In this document: positions 7,371 through 16,641 of the stretch, piece after piece
How the letters are laid out: every line of letters starts with the position of its first letter
Position numbering within the stretch: position 1 is the stretch's first letter
From: Barnesiella sp. An55
GTDB taxonomy: Bacteria; Bacteroidota; Bacteroidia; Bacteroidales; Barnesiellaceae
Assembly (NCBI RefSeq): GCF_002161555.1
Contig: NZ_NFHZ01000019.1
Coordinates: 1-54,633 of the forward strand
DNA length: 54,633 bases
Reading direction: 5' to 3'
Position numbers and translations under genes: made by a program
Notes under the pieces: model-generated
Database searches by the model: none
What the model was told of the DNA's origin: nothing
What the model saw: the letters and a program-made list of their open reading frames with translations, nothing else

Positions 7371-8474
7371 TTACTTGTATCGAGCGTGGTCGCTTTTGAC
7401 TGTGGTGAAGGCGCTGCCTGCTCCACGGGCCTGCTGCAGGTAATCATCGGCCACACGGTCGTATTGCGGATTGATGCGGTAGCGCCCTTTGGTATCGATA
7501 AATCCATATAGGGTACCGGCCTCTACCAGGGCCAATCCGTCGAAGAAGGGGAGGGCATCGGTAAATTGTCGTTTGATTTTCCACTGGCCCTGACGGTCGA
7601 TATAGCCCCATTTGCCTTGCCATTTTACGGGAGCCAGTTCGGCCTGGCCGAAGGCTCGGCTATCGTCGAAGGCGGGCTCGATGAGCATCTTTCCCTGTGG
7701 GTCGCACCAGCCCCATTTCTCCTCTATCTGGATGCGAAAGAGGGTACCGTCTGAGACAAGAGCTTCGCAGTCGGTTTGCCAAATCGAGTCGCCCTGCAAC
7801 CCGATGACGCGGAACGTTCCCGGTTTTACCTGCACCACGGCCTGCTGCTGGGGCGAGAACGACTCGGCCGATTCGTAGCAGGGAGCTATCTTCTCCACCC
7901 CTTGGGCATCGATGTATCCCCACAATCCCTCTTCGTTTTTGACAGCGGCCACTCCTTGGGCAAAGGGTTTCACTTCGCGATAAATAGGTTTGATAATCAC
8001 GTTGCCGCTCTTGTCGATAAATCCCCACCGTTCGCCATCCTTCTCCTTTTGGGCAAAAGCCGCCATCCCTTCGCAGAAGATCATCACTTGCGAGGCTTGG
8101 GTGAGGGTGAGCTGCAGCCGGCCTTTGGTGTCGATGGCACAGGGAGCCTCGTTGGGGCGCACCACCCAGGCGCGGTTTTCGTGAAAGATGGTAGCCGCGG
8201 TATAGACGGCGGGATAGACGAGTTCGCCCTTGTCGTCGATATATCCCCATTTATCATCGGCCTGGTTGCGCACCAGAGCCATATCGTCGTAGAAGAGCGA
8301 GGCACTGGTGTAGGGGCCTACGAAGCGAGGTTCGTCGTCGCGGTCGATATAGAGACAGGAGTCGCCGGCGAAAACCGGGATATAGTCGGTCTCGGTGAGT
8401 ATATACGAGGTGTTGCCACTGCATTGACACAGCAGAAGCATGAGCGCAGCGGGCAGGAGAAAACTATATTTCAT
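7371..8474 (-). CDS. WG-repeat protein, predicted lipoprotein
   Basis: The product is a 367-residue exported protein. A hydrophobic signal (residues 3-15) ends in two cysteines (C16, C18) that resemble a lax Bacteroidetes lipobox. The mature part is a string of WG repeats with the core WGYIDxxG: KWGYIDDKG, RWGFIDKSG, LWGYIDAQG, KWGWCDPQG, KWGYIDRQG and the variant LYGFIDTKG, each separated by about 40-60 residues and containing I/YxxAxxFxxGLA elements. WG repeats form small beta domains of unknown role, often on the cell surface. It lies 45 bases downstream of glsB and may be part of that operon. Confidence 0.88.
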   Translation of the reverse strand: MKYSFLLPAALMLLLCQCSGNTSYILTETDYIPVFAGDSCLYIDRDDEPRFVGPYTSASLFYDDMALVRNQADDKWGYIDDKGELVYPAVYTAATIFHENRAWVVRPNEAPCAIDTKGRLQLTLTQASQVMIFCEGMAAFAQKEKDGERWGFIDKSGNVIIKPIYREVKPFAQGVAAVKNEEGLWGYIDAQGVEKIAPCYESAESFSPQQQAVVQVKPGTFRVIGLQGDSIWQTDCEALVSDGTLFRIQIEEKWGWCDPQGKMLIEPAFDDSRAFGQAELAPVKWQGKWGYIDRQGQWKIKRQFTDALPFFDGLALVEAGTLYGFIDTKGRYRINPQYDRVADDYLQQARGAGSAFTTVKSDHARYK

Positions 8475-8519
8475 GCGAGTATAAGTATGTTTTCTCCGAT
8501 AAAAAAGACGGTGGCGCCG

Positions 8520-9467
8520 TTACGATATTTTTATCGGAGGCAGTTTGTCGTAGGTCTCGATATACCGGCTTCGCTTCTCTGCGATGATATCCTTTATGGC
8601 GATGAGGATACCCGACTCCTCCACGTTGCCGAATTCGTCGTTGATGGCCGTGCCAAACATCTTCATCGTGGGCGAGAGTCCCATGTAGGCGTTGACCAGC
8701 GGGGGTATGTTGTACCCGAGTTTGCGCACCTCCTGGTTCAGAATCTTGTAATCCTCCTTGAAGTCGTCGTGAATGAAAAGCCGGCTCATCTTCTCTTCGT
8801 CGGTATTGGTCTGGAGCGGATGACGCGGCCATACGAGGTGCTCGGGGTCGGGGAAGTGTTTGTTCAGGAAATAGAGAATCATGTTGCGCCCCTCGTGCGA
8901 GTAGGTGGGATACATGGTTACCTTCCCGAAGAAGTATTCGATTTGCGGATAATCGACCGTGAGAGCCCCCAGTCCGTCCCACAGGTTGTCGAGAGCAAAG
9001 AGCCCTTTGGCTCCGGCGCGCGACGACTGGTACTCGAGGGTAACAAACGAGCGACCCAACTCGATGGTGTGGGGCAGGTAGTCATGCAAAAACTTGTCGG
9101 AGAAGTCGAAGAGGTGCGAGGTGGCGATGCGGGGGCGACCCTGTTCGTCGGTGCGAATGTTCTCGCCCAGGATGAACCGATAGCCGCCGATAATCTCTTC
9201 GGCTTCGGGGTTCCACACAATAAGTTGCTGGCACGGTGGGTCCATCGTGTCGAATTCGTCGATGTCGAGGGCGAGGCCGGTGCCACCACCGGGGTAACGA
9301 AAAGCGATTTCGCGCAGCCTTCCTATTTCGCGCATCACGTGGGGTGCATTGTTACAATCGACGATGTATATCTTGTTTCCGCCCTTACGGGTATCTCGCA
9401 TAAATCGGTCGGGGGTAAGTTCCGACTTGATGAGTTCTTTGTCAACGGGCGCAATAATCGGTTCCAT
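8520..9467 (-). CDS. glsB: Glycine (ornithine-type) lipid N-acyltransferase GlsB-like
   Basis: The product is a 315-residue GNAT-fold acyltransferase of the OlsB/GlsB type, which puts a 3-hydroxyacyl chain on the amino group of glycine (or ornithine), the first step of aminolipid synthesis. Visible family segments are LREIAFRYPGGGTGLALDIDEFD, QLIVWNPEAEEIIGGYRFILG and ELGRSFVTLEYQ. I recall that in Bacteroides thetaiotaomicron an adjacent glsB-glsA pair makes glycine lipids, and the same pair is present here: glsA ends one base before the glsB ATG. Assignment to glycine rather than ornithine rests on that parallel, not on a residue I can read. Confidence 0.85.
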   Translation of the reverse strand: MEPIIAPVDKELIKSELTPDRFMRDTRKGGNKIYIVDCNNAPHVMREIGRLREIAFRYPGGGTGLALDIDEFDTMDPPCQQLIVWNPEAEEIIGGYRFILGENIRTDEQGRPRIATSHLFDFSDKFLHDYLPHTIELGRSFVTLEYQSSRAGAKGLFALDNLWDGLGALTVDYPQIEYFFGKVTMYPTYSHEGRNMILYFLNKHFPDPEHLVWPRHPLQTNTDEEKMSRLFIHDDFKEDYKILNQEVRKLGYNIPPLVNAYMGLSPTMKMFGTAINDEFGNVEESGILIAIKDIIAEKRSRYIETYDKLPPIKIS

Positions 9468-9468
9468 G

Positions 9469-10293
9469 CTATTGATTTTTAATCTGATAGACTTTCTCTT
9501 TTACAACCTGGGCCCACTCTTGAAGACTTTTTGACTTGTCGAATGTCTGCCAGGGGATAGGTTTGCCGATGTATATGTTGAACGTTTTGTTTTTACTGTT
9601 GAACATTTCATCGGGCAAATATATCAATTCTATATTAAATTTTATGCCGAGAGTTTTACGTATTTTAGCAAATCGGTAAAAAAAAGCCGAGTTCTGTCCC
9701 TCGAAATAGATGGGGATTACATCGCGTTGCGACTGGATGGCTTTGGCAATAAAGGTTTTTTTCCACTCCAGGTCGCATATTTTCCCGTGTTGCAGGCGAG
9801 AGCAGAGACCGGCGGGGAAGATGAGCATCTGCTCGTCGGACTCATAGGCCTTGTTTATCTGTATGCTCGACTCCTTGGCCTGCGACCCGTACTTGTTGAT
9901 AGGCAGGAATACGGGGGCCAACGGCTTGATATTCATGAGCAAGTCGTTGACGAGAAATTTTATTTTTCCGTTGTAGTAGTGGCCGAAGAAACGGATGAGC
10001 GTGACCCCGTCGAGCGCGCCCAGGGGGTGGTTCGAGGCGAAGATAAAGCGGCCCTCGGCCGGAATGTTCTCGATGCCGATGACGTTGGCGTGAACATTCA
10101 TGTAGTCGAGCAGGTCGTCGGCAAACTTCACGCCGGTGCTATCCTTGTAGGTACTGAGAACGTAGTTTATCTCGTCCTGGTGGATGGTCCGCTTGAGATA
10201 GCGAAACAAGAATCCCGGGATTCGTTTTGCATATTTGGGCGTTTTCTCCCTGACTACCTTCTCAATATCGATTTTCAGAGGTTCGGAACTCAT
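9469..10293 (-). CDS. glsA: Aminolipid O-acyltransferase GlsA-like (PlsC superfamily)
   Basis: The product is a 274-residue lysophospholipid-type acyltransferase, expected to add the second fatty acid to N-acylglycine. The catalytic block reads SNHPLGALDG, a histidine-to-aspartate spacing longer than the classical HX4D but, as I recall, usual for Bacteroidetes members. The acceptor block reads IFPAGLCSR. The C-terminal half contains PIYFEGQNSAFFYR. Membrane association is likely. It is the promoter-proximal gene of glsA-glsB and is divergent from the dcw cluster, separated by 226 bases. The start is the ATG at 10293. Confidence 0.85.
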   Translation of the reverse strand: MSSEPLKIDIEKVVREKTPKYAKRIPGFLFRYLKRTIHQDEINYVLSTYKDSTGVKFADDLLDYMNVHANVIGIENIPAEGRFIFASNHPLGALDGVTLIRFFGHYYNGKIKFLVNDLLMNIKPLAPVFLPINKYGSQAKESSIQINKAYESDEQMLIFPAGLCSRLQHGKICDLEWKKTFIAKAIQSQRDVIPIYFEGQNSAFFYRFAKIRKTLGIKFNIELIYLPDEMFNSKNKTFNIYIGKPIPWQTFDKSKSLQEWAQVVKEKVYQIKNQ

Positions 10294-10475
10294 GACTAAC
10301 CATAAAAAGTGTGTACAAAAGTAAGCTATTTTTTTTATTTTTACAGACAGGAATATGCTTTTTATTACAGAATGATACAGTATCTCTCATTCACGGGCCT
10401 CTGATTTTTGTGTCGTGACAGAAAAAAATAGAGAAAAAAGTGAAAAAGTGCACTGCGGGATTAGCGATTAATGCC

Positions 10476-10483
10476 TATCTTTA
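10476..10483 (+). promoter_or_regulatory. Candidate -7 box for the dcw cluster
   Basis: TATCTTTA lies 36 bases before the rsmH ATG. I see no good TTTG at the usual distance upstream, so the assignment is weaker than for other promoters here. If correct, it would be the main entry point for the long rsmH-ftsZ unit. Confidence 0.45.
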
Positions 10484-10519
10484 CCCTGCAAAAATGTAAA
10501 GTTGGAGGACGAGGATCGA

Positions 10520-11434
10520 ATGGAATTGCAATCGCCTGTGTATCATATACCTGCACTACTCGAGGAGTGTATCGACGGATTGGCGGTCAAACCCGATGGT
10601 ACCTATGTCGATGTGACCTTTGGCGGGGGTGGACACTCGCGGGCCATTTTGGAACATCTGGGCGAGGGGGGACGGCTTTTTTCGCTCGACCAGGACGAGG
10701 ATGCCCGGCGCAACAGTTTGGACGACGATCGCTTTACGTTTGTGCATAGCAACTTCAGGTATCTGAAAAACTTCATGCGCTATTATGGCGTAGAGCAGGT
10801 CGATGGCATTTTGGCCGATTTGGGGGTCTCGTTTCACCATTTCGACGACTCGGAGCGAGGTTTTTCGTTTCGCTTCGAAGGCCCGCTCGACATGCGCATG
10901 AACCAGCGGGCTTTACAGACTGCCGCCCAGGTGGTAGCCTCGTATAGCGAAGAGCAGTTGGCCAATCTCTTCTTCTTGTATGGCGAGTTGAAGAGTGCGC
11001 GTCGCATTGCCTCGGCGTTGGTCTCGGCGCGGGCTTCGTCGCCCATCACAACGACCGAGCAGTTGCTCGAGGTGGTGCGGCCCTATGTCAATCGCAAGCA
11101 AGAGAAAAAAGAGTTGGCGCAACTGTTTCAGGCCCTGCGCATCGAGGTCAACCGCGAGATGGAGAGCCTGCGTCGGTTGCTCGAGCAGTCGGTCGAGTTG
11201 CTTGCCCCCGGTGGCAGGCTGGTGATACTCACCTACCATTCGCTCGAAGATCGCATGGTCAAGAACTTCATACGCACGGGCAATGTCGAAGGGCGTGCCG
11301 AGCAGGATTTCTTCGGCCGCATAGAGACCCCGTTCAGGGCTGTCAACCACAAGGTGATTGTCCCCGATGAGGCCGAGATTGAGCGGAATCCCCGGTCGCG
11401 CAGCGCCAAGTTGAGAATAGCAGAGAGGGTATAG
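10520..11434 (+). CDS. rsmH: 16S rRNA (cytosine1402-N4)-methyltransferase RsmH (MraW)
   Basis: This SAM-dependent enzyme methylates N4 of C1402 in the ribosomal P site. The 304-residue protein shows the SAM-binding loop YVDVTFGGGGHSRAIL near residue 37, DGILADLGVSFHHFDDSERGFSF, and the C-terminal VILTYHSLEDRMVKNFIR, all diagnostic. I use the ATG at 10520, since the in-frame TTG at 10502 has no support. It opens the dcw cluster and is followed by ftsL after 4 bases. The gene mraZ, which usually precedes rsmH, is absent from the 226-base gap before it. Confidence 0.95.
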   Translation: MELQSPVYHIPALLEECIDGLAVKPDGTYVDVTFGGGGHSRAILEHLGEGGRLFSLDQDEDARRNSLDDDRFTFVHSNFRYLKNFMRYYGVEQVDGILADLGVSFHHFDDSERGFSFRFEGPLDMRMNQRALQTAAQVVASYSEEQLANLFFLYGELKSARRIASALVSARASSPITTTEQLLEVVRPYVNRKQEKKELAQLFQALRIEVNREMESLRRLLEQSVELLAPGGRLVILTYHSLEDRMVKNFIRTGNVEGRAEQDFFGRIETPFRAVNHKVIVPDEAEIERNPRSRSAKLRIAERV

Positions 11435-11438
11435 AATA

Positions 11439-11801
11439 ATGGCAAAGAAGACAAAAAACGAAAAGATAGGATTCATTAAATATCTGAAAATGGTTATCCA
11501 GGGGCGTATTTTTTCGCTCGATTTTTTCAGATCGCACTGGGGCTTTATCGCTTCGGTGGTTTTTCTTTTTTGCCTGTCGATAGCCAACCGCTATGTGTGT
11601 CAAACCAAGTTGGAGACTATCAAGGAGTTGCGCTTTGAGTTGACCAATGCAAAGACCGAGCGGGTGCGTGCTGCTGCCCGCTACATGGGGTTGGTGCGCC
11701 ACTCGAGAATCATGACGCTCGTCAACGAAAATCATTTGGGACTCGAGATACCCGATACTCCTCCTGTAAAACTGATGCAGACCGATGGAGACAAGGAATA
11801 G
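11439..11801 (+). CDS. ftsL: FtsL-like division protein
   Basis: The product is a 120-residue bitopic membrane protein. A basic N-terminal tail (about 1-34) precedes one membrane helix (WGFIASVVFLFCLSIANRY, about 35-54). A periplasmic helix with leucine-zipper character follows (LETIKELRFELTNAKTERVRAAARYMGL). FtsL proteins bridge FtsQ/FtsB-type partners to FtsWI and help activate septal synthesis. Sequence conservation is low, so the call rests on topology, length and its position between rsmH and ftsI. It overlaps the ftsI start by 17 bases, implying translational coupling. No separate ftsB-like gene is visible in this cluster. Confidence 0.85.
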   Translation: MAKKTKNEKIGFIKYLKMVIQGRIFSLDFFRSHWGFIASVVFLFCLSIANRYVCQTKLETIKELRFELTNAKTERVRAAARYMGLVRHSRIMTLVNENHLGLEIPDTPPVKLMQTDGDKE

Positions 11802-13854
11802 GAATCACATATTGTTGCGGTATGCCCTGGTAATCGTAGGGGTGCTCTTGTTCAGTATCGCCATTATCAAGAAGGCGGCCGATACGTGCATTATTCATGC
11901 CGACAAGTGGAACGAGAAGGCAGCCCAAATGCTCTCGATTACCCACGAGGTGATGCCCGAGCGTGGCGATATCCTGGCTCAGAACGGCGAGGTGCTGGCT
12001 ACCAACATGACTTATTATCGGGCTATCATCGACTTTGGCGTGCCCAAGTTCAAGGCCGAGGAGTTTAACGATAGCGTGGCGATTCTGAGCCGTATGCTGG
12101 CCAAATATTTCCCTTCGAAGACAGCGACCGCCTATGAGAAGGGGATGCGCAAGGCCTTTTTGGAGAAGAAGCGCTACTTCGTGCTGGTGCGCGAGGTTAC
12201 CGGCCACGATTATAAGTTGTTGAAGACATTCCCCTTTTTGAACTACCCGACACCCTACTCGGGTTTCTATATCAACCCCAACCGCGAGAAGATTATCAAG
12301 CGTGAGAAACCTTATGGTACCATGGCCTCGAGAGCCATTGGCGGACTCGACGAGACCTTCCACGGCAACAGCGGCCTGGAAAAGGCGCTCGACTCCCTGT
12401 TGTATGGTGTGCCGGGACGGACCATCAAGAAACAGATTCCGTCGGGCATTGTCGATTGGGTTTCCGATCCGCCGCAAAGAGGGCTCGATGTGAAGACGAC
12501 AATCGATATCGATATACAGGATATTACCGAGCAGGCTCTGCTCGAGACCATCGAAGAGACGCAACCCGAGTTTGCCGTGGCGATTGTCATGGAGGTGGCC
12601 ACGGGCGAAATCAAGGCCATGTCTAACCTCTCGCGACTGCCCAACGGAGAGTATCTCGAGACGGTGAACAACGCTGTGCAGGGGTATGAACCGGGTTCGG
12701 TGGTGAAACCGTTGTCGATGATGATTGCTCTCGACGACGGCGTGATTCACCCCAATGATGTCATCAACGGTCACAACGGGGTGTTCCGTTATCCGGCCGG
12801 AGTCAAGGTGCGTCCCATTACCGACACCCACGGCCGGGCTTCGATGACGGCCACCGAGGCAATGAAGTATTCGTCGAACATTGGTTTGTCTGAAATCATT
12901 CTGCGGGGTTACGAGCGTGACCCCGACCGTTTCGTGCAGCGCATCTACGAAGTGGGCTTCATGGAGCCTTTCGACCTCGGCATCCCCGGTACGGCACGTC
13001 CTACCATACGTCACCTGAAGCCCACCGTGCAAGATCGCATCAACCTCACGCGTATGTCTTATGGCTATACGACCAAGATACCGCCCATCTATACCCTGGC
13101 TCTCTATAACACCATTGCCAACGACGGCAAGTTTGTAAAGCCCCGTTTGGTTAAAGAGCTGTTGCGCGACGGGAAACCCGATACTGTGTTTAACATCAGT
13201 TACATCAGAGAGCAGGCTTGCAAGCCCGAGACGGCCCGGCAGTTGAGAGCGATGCTCTATGCCGTGGTGAACGACAACGACGGTACGGGACGGCGCGCCC
13301 GATCGACCAAGGTCTCGATTGCCGGCAAGACGGGTACGGTGCGTGTGATTGGTGCCGATGGCAAATATGAGAGCCGTTACCGCATTACCTTCTGTGGTTT
13401 CTTCCCCTATGAGAAACCGCAGTACTCGTGTATCGTGCTGTTGGGAAAACCCAATCTGCCGGGTATGCCTTCGGCCGGACATTATTGCGGCGGTGTGCTG
13501 AAGAAGATTGCCGAAACGCTCTACTCGATGGGGCGCCTCGATATGCCCATGACCTTGCCTTCCGACTCGACCCTGACCTTTGCTCCCACCGTGAAGCGAG
13601 GCGATGCCACCGAGACGCGTGAGGTACTGCAGCAATTGGGTGTGCGGGGCGACATGAGCGGTTGCTGCGACATTGAAACCTATTGCGACAGTATGCCCGA
13701 TGTGATAGGTATGGGTGCACGCGATGCTCTATATATGCTCGAGCGGGCCGGACTGAATGTGAATATTCAGGGCCGGGGTCGGGTCTATGAGCAGTCGATA
13801 CCCCGTGGTGCGGCATTGCAGCCGGGAACAACGGTGATTTTAAGATTGAAATAG
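11785..13854 (+). CDS. ftsI: Septal peptidoglycan transpeptidase FtsI (PBP3) with PASTA domain
   Basis: This class B penicillin-binding protein crosslinks septal peptidoglycan. The 689-residue protein has an N-terminal membrane anchor (about 10-28), a dimerisation/pedestal domain and a transpeptidase domain with all three catalytic motifs: S305-V-V-K308, S363-S-N365 and K515-T-G517. A single C-terminal PASTA domain (about 630-689, MPDVIGMGARDALYMLERAGL) is present, as in many Bacteroidetes. The start overlaps the end of ftsL. It works with FtsW, encoded 4 kb downstream in the same unit. All motifs look active. Confidence 0.96.
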   Translation: METRNRNHILLRYALVIVGVLLFSIAIIKKAADTCIIHADKWNEKAAQMLSITHEVMPERGDILAQNGEVLATNMTYYRAIIDFGVPKFKAEEFNDSVAILSRMLAKYFPSKTATAYEKGMRKAFLEKKRYFVLVREVTGHDYKLLKTFPFLNYPTPYSGFYINPNREKIIKREKPYGTMASRAIGGLDETFHGNSGLEKALDSLLYGVPGRTIKKQIPSGIVDWVSDPPQRGLDVKTTIDIDIQDITEQALLETIEETQPEFAVAIVMEVATGEIKAMSNLSRLPNGEYLETVNNAVQGYEPGSVVKPLSMMIALDDGVIHPNDVINGHNGVFRYPAGVKVRPITDTHGRASMTATEAMKYSSNIGLSEIILRGYERDPDRFVQRIYEVGFMEPFDLGIPGTARPTIRHLKPTVQDRINLTRMSYGYTTKIPPIYTLALYNTIANDGKFVKPRLVKELLRDGKPDTVFNISYIREQACKPETARQLRAMLYAVVNDNDGTGRRARSTKVSIAGKTGTVRVIGADGKYESRYRITFCGFFPYEKPQYSCIVLLGKPNLPGMPSAGHYCGGVLKKIAETLYSMGRLDMPMTLPSDSTLTFAPTVKRGDATETREVLQQLGVRGDMSGCCDIETYCDSMPDVIGMGARDALYMLERAGLNVNIQGRGRVYEQSIPRGAALQPGTTVILRLK

Positions 13855-13869
13855 AAAGAATACGATGAT

Positions 13870-15333
13870 ATGAGAAGTGTAGAAGAGTTATTATCGGAAA
13901 TTGTAGTGGCAGAGCGCAAAGGCGCTGTCGTTACAGAAGTGTCGGGCGTGGAGTCTGATTCGCGCCAGGTAAAGGAGGGCTACCTTTTTGTAGCCGTGCG
14001 AGGTGTCTCGGTCGATGGCCACACCTTCATACCCCAGGCCATAGCACAAGGGGCCAAGGTGGTGGTATGCGAAGAGTTTCCCGCCGAGCTGAACAGCGAG
14101 GTGATGTATGTCAGGGTCGATGACAGTTCGATTGCTTTCGGTCTGTTGGCTTCGGCCTGGTATGGGAATCCGTCGCGCGAACTCACCCTGGTGGGGGTAA
14201 CCGGTACCAACGGCAAAACCACCACGGCTACCCTGCTGTACGAGATGTTCCGTTCGCTGGGCTACAAGGCCGGTCTGCTCTCGACCGTGTGCAACTATAT
14301 CGACGAGGTGCGGGAGCCTGCCACTCACACCACTCCCGACCCGTTGCATCTGCATCGCATGCTGCGCGAGATGGTCGATGCCGGTTGTCAGTATGCCTTT
14401 ATGGAGGTGAGCTCACACTCGGCTGCACAGCACCGCATTGCCGGGCTCGACTTCGACGGAGCCATTTTCACCAACCTCACCCGCGATCATATCGATTATC
14501 ATAAGACCTTCGAAGCCTATCTCAAAGCCAAGAAGTCGTTCTTCGACGGGCTGCCCAAAGGCTCTTTTGCCTTGACCAATATCGACGACAAGGCCGGAAT
14601 GGTGATGCTGCAAAATACCCGGGCCGAGAAACACACCTACTCGTTGCGCACGATGGCCGACTTCAGGGTGCGCATCATCGAGAGCCGCATCGACGGCATG
14701 GCCCTCGAGATAAACGGCAAGGAGGTCGAGGTGCGCTTTGTGGGCAAATTCAATGCCTATAACCTGCTGGCCGTGTATGGAGCCACCTGTCTGCTGGGAC
14801 AGGACCCCGACGAGGTGCTGCGCCGGATGAGTCTGCTGGTACCGGTAGCCGGCCGCTTCCAGACGTTGCACTCTTCGCGCGGATATACCGTCATCGTGGA
14901 CTATGCTCACACTCCCGATGCGTTGAACAATGTGCTCACCTCCATTCGCGAGGTACTGGGCAACCGGGGGCACATCATCACCGTGGTGGGTGCCGGCGGT
15001 AACCGCGACAAGGGCAAACGTCCCATGATGGCCCGCGAGGCGGTGAACCTGAGCGATCGGGTTATTCTCACCTCCGACAATCCTCGGTTCGAAAATCCCA
15101 ACGATATCTTGAACGACATGCTGGCCGGGCTCGATGCCGAGCAGCGTCGCAAGACTCTCACTCAGGTCGATCGTCGTGAAGCGATTCGTACCGCTACCCA
15201 GTTTGCCAATCCCGGCGATGTGATTCTCGTGGCCGGCAAGGGGCATGAGGATTACCAGGAAATCGAGGGTGTGAAACACCACTTCGACGACAAGGAAGAG
15301 GTAGAGAAACTGTTTGCCGAGGAGCAGGCTTGA
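13870..15333 (+). CDS. murE: UDP-MurNAc-tripeptide synthetase MurE (meso-DAP type)
   Basis: This cytoplasmic ligase adds the third amino acid to UDP-MurNAc-L-Ala-D-Glu. The ATP-binding loop [11 protein letters not shown] (residues 109-119) and the substrate motif D403-N-P-R406 are visible; DNPR is the known marker for meso-diaminopimelate rather than lysine specificity. The 487-residue length is normal. It follows ftsI by 15 bases and precedes mraY by 27 bases in the dcw unit, so precursor synthesis and septal crosslinking genes are co-transcribed. The C-terminal ligase domain is complete through [10 protein letters not shown]. Confidence 0.97.
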   Translation: MRSVEELLSEIVVAERKGAVVTEVSGVESDSRQVKEGYLFVAVRGVSVDGHTFIPQAIAQGAKVVVCEEFPAELNSEVMYVRVDDSSIAFGLLASAWYGNPSRELTLVGVTGTNGKTTTATLLYEMFRSLGYKAGLLSTVCNYIDEVREPATHTTPDPLHLHRMLREMVDAGCQYAFMEVSSHSAAQHRIAGLDFDGAIFTNLTRDHIDYHKTFEAYLKAKKSFFDGLPKGSFALTNIDDKAGMVMLQNTRAEKHTYSLRTMADFRVRIIESRIDGMALEINGKEVEVRFVGKFNAYNLLAVYGATCLLGQDPDEVLRRMSLLVPVAGRFQTLHSSRGYTVIVDYAHTPDALNNVLTSIREVLGNRGHIITVVGAGGNRDKGKRPMMAREAVNLSDRVILTSDNPRFENPNDILNDMLAGLDAEQRRKTLTQVDRREAIRTATQFANPGDVILVAGKGHEDYQEIEGVKHHFDDKEEVEKLFAEEQA

Positions 15334-15360
15334 TATTAACCCCGAAACTCAAAGACCAAT

Positions 15361-16626
15361 ATGTTATACTATCTATTCCAATATCTCGAATCGATGTTCG
15401 ATATTCCGGGTGCGCGGTTGTTCTCCTACATCTCGTTCCGGTCGGTAGTCGCCTTTATCCTGTCGTTGTTTATCGCCACCATCATCGGCCGGCGCATCAT
15501 CAACCGGTTGCAGATACGGCAAATCGGTGAGCTGGTACGCGACCTGGGTCTGGAGGGGCAGATGGCCAAGAAGGGTACACCCACGATGGGAGGGGTGATT
15601 ATCATCATTGCCATCCTGGTACCCTGCCTGCTGGTGGGCCGGTTGGGCAACATCTACATGATACTCATGCTCATCACGACCGTGTGGCTGGGTGCCATCG
15701 GTTTCCTCGACGACTCGATCAAGGTGTTTAAGAAAGATAAGGAGGGGCTGCACGGACGATTCAAGATTGTAGGTCAGGTGGGCCTTGGTCTCATCGTGGG
15801 CCTCACGCTCTACCTGAGCCCCGATGTGGTTATCCGCGAGAATGTGGCCGTGCAGGCTCCCGGTAGCGATACCGAGGTGGTGAAGTATGAGTCGGAGAAT
15901 ATCAAATCGACCCAGACTACCATCCCCTTCTTCAAGAACAACAACCTCGACTATGCCGACTTGGTCCCCTTCCTGGGCGAGCATGCACAAACCGGTGGAT
16001 GGATTATCTTCATCCTGCTCACCATATTCGTGGTGACCGCCGTCTCCAACGGCGCCAATCTGACCGATGGACTCGATGGCCTGGCTACGGGCACCTCGGC
16101 GATTATCGGTCTCACATTGGGTATTCTGGCCTATCTGTCGGGACACATAGCCTATGCTTCTTATTTAAATATAATGTATATCCCGGGCAGTGAAGAGCTG
16201 GTGGTCTTTGCCAGCGCCTTCATGGGAGCCACCATCGGGTTCCTGTGGTACAATGCCTATCCCGCCCAGGTATTCATGGGCGACACGGGCAGCTTGACCT
16301 TGGGCGGTATTATTGCCGTCTTTGCCCTGTGCATCCACAAGGAGCTGCTCATTCCCATCTTGTGTGCCATTTTCTTTGCCGAGGATTTGTCGGTAATGTT
16401 GCAGGTGGCCTACTTCAAGATAACCAAGCGCAAGTATGGCGAGGGTCGCCGTATATTCAAGATGACACCGTTGCACCACCATTTCCAGAAACCGGGGAAT
16501 GCAGGTATCAACGCTTTAATACAAAAACCGCTGCAGGCCGTGCCCGAGTCTAAAATCGTTGTCCGTTTTTGGATCGTCGGTCTCATGCTGGCAGCTATTA
16601 CCATAATTACGCTGAAAATGCGTTAG
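15361..16626 (+). CDS. mraY: Phospho-MurNAc-pentapeptide transferase MraY
   Basis: This polytopic inner-membrane enzyme joins phospho-MurNAc-pentapeptide to undecaprenyl phosphate, making lipid I. The 421-residue protein shows TPTMGG, the aspartate-rich [42 protein letters not shown] and MTPLHHHF, all family signatures. It is about 60 residues longer than the E. coli protein, because of an insertion near residues 160-205 ([18 protein letters not shown]...) between membrane helices. As I recall, this insertion is usual for Bacteroidetes. It sits between murE and murD with gaps of 27 and 15 bases. Confidence 0.97.
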   Translation: MLYYLFQYLESMFDIPGARLFSYISFRSVVAFILSLFIATIIGRRIINRLQIRQIGELVRDLGLEGQMAKKGTPTMGGVIIIIAILVPCLLVGRLGNIYMILMLITTVWLGAIGFLDDSIKVFKKDKEGLHGRFKIVGQVGLGLIVGLTLYLSPDVVIRENVAVQAPGSDTEVVKYESENIKSTQTTIPFFKNNNLDYADLVPFLGEHAQTGGWIIFILLTIFVVTAVSNGANLTDGLDGLATGTSAIIGLTLGILAYLSGHIAYASYLNIMYIPGSEELVVFASAFMGATIGFLWYNAYPAQVFMGDTGSLTLGGIIAVFALCIHKELLIPILCAIFFAEDLSVMLQVAYFKITKRKYGEGRRIFKMTPLHHHFQKPGNAGINALIQKPLQAVPESKIVVRFWIVGLMLAAITIITLKMR

Positions 16627-16641
16627 AAAGGTTGTTTCGAT

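Noticed and set aside
7776-9482. Long plus-strand frame opposite the WG-repeat gene and glsB
   Set aside because: It covers two real minus-strand genes and the gap between them, so it is a shadow.
11722-13635. Long minus-strand frame opposite ftsI
   Set aside because: It is antisense to a gene with all catalytic motifs, and the composition (rich in H, R and G) is typical of a shadow frame.
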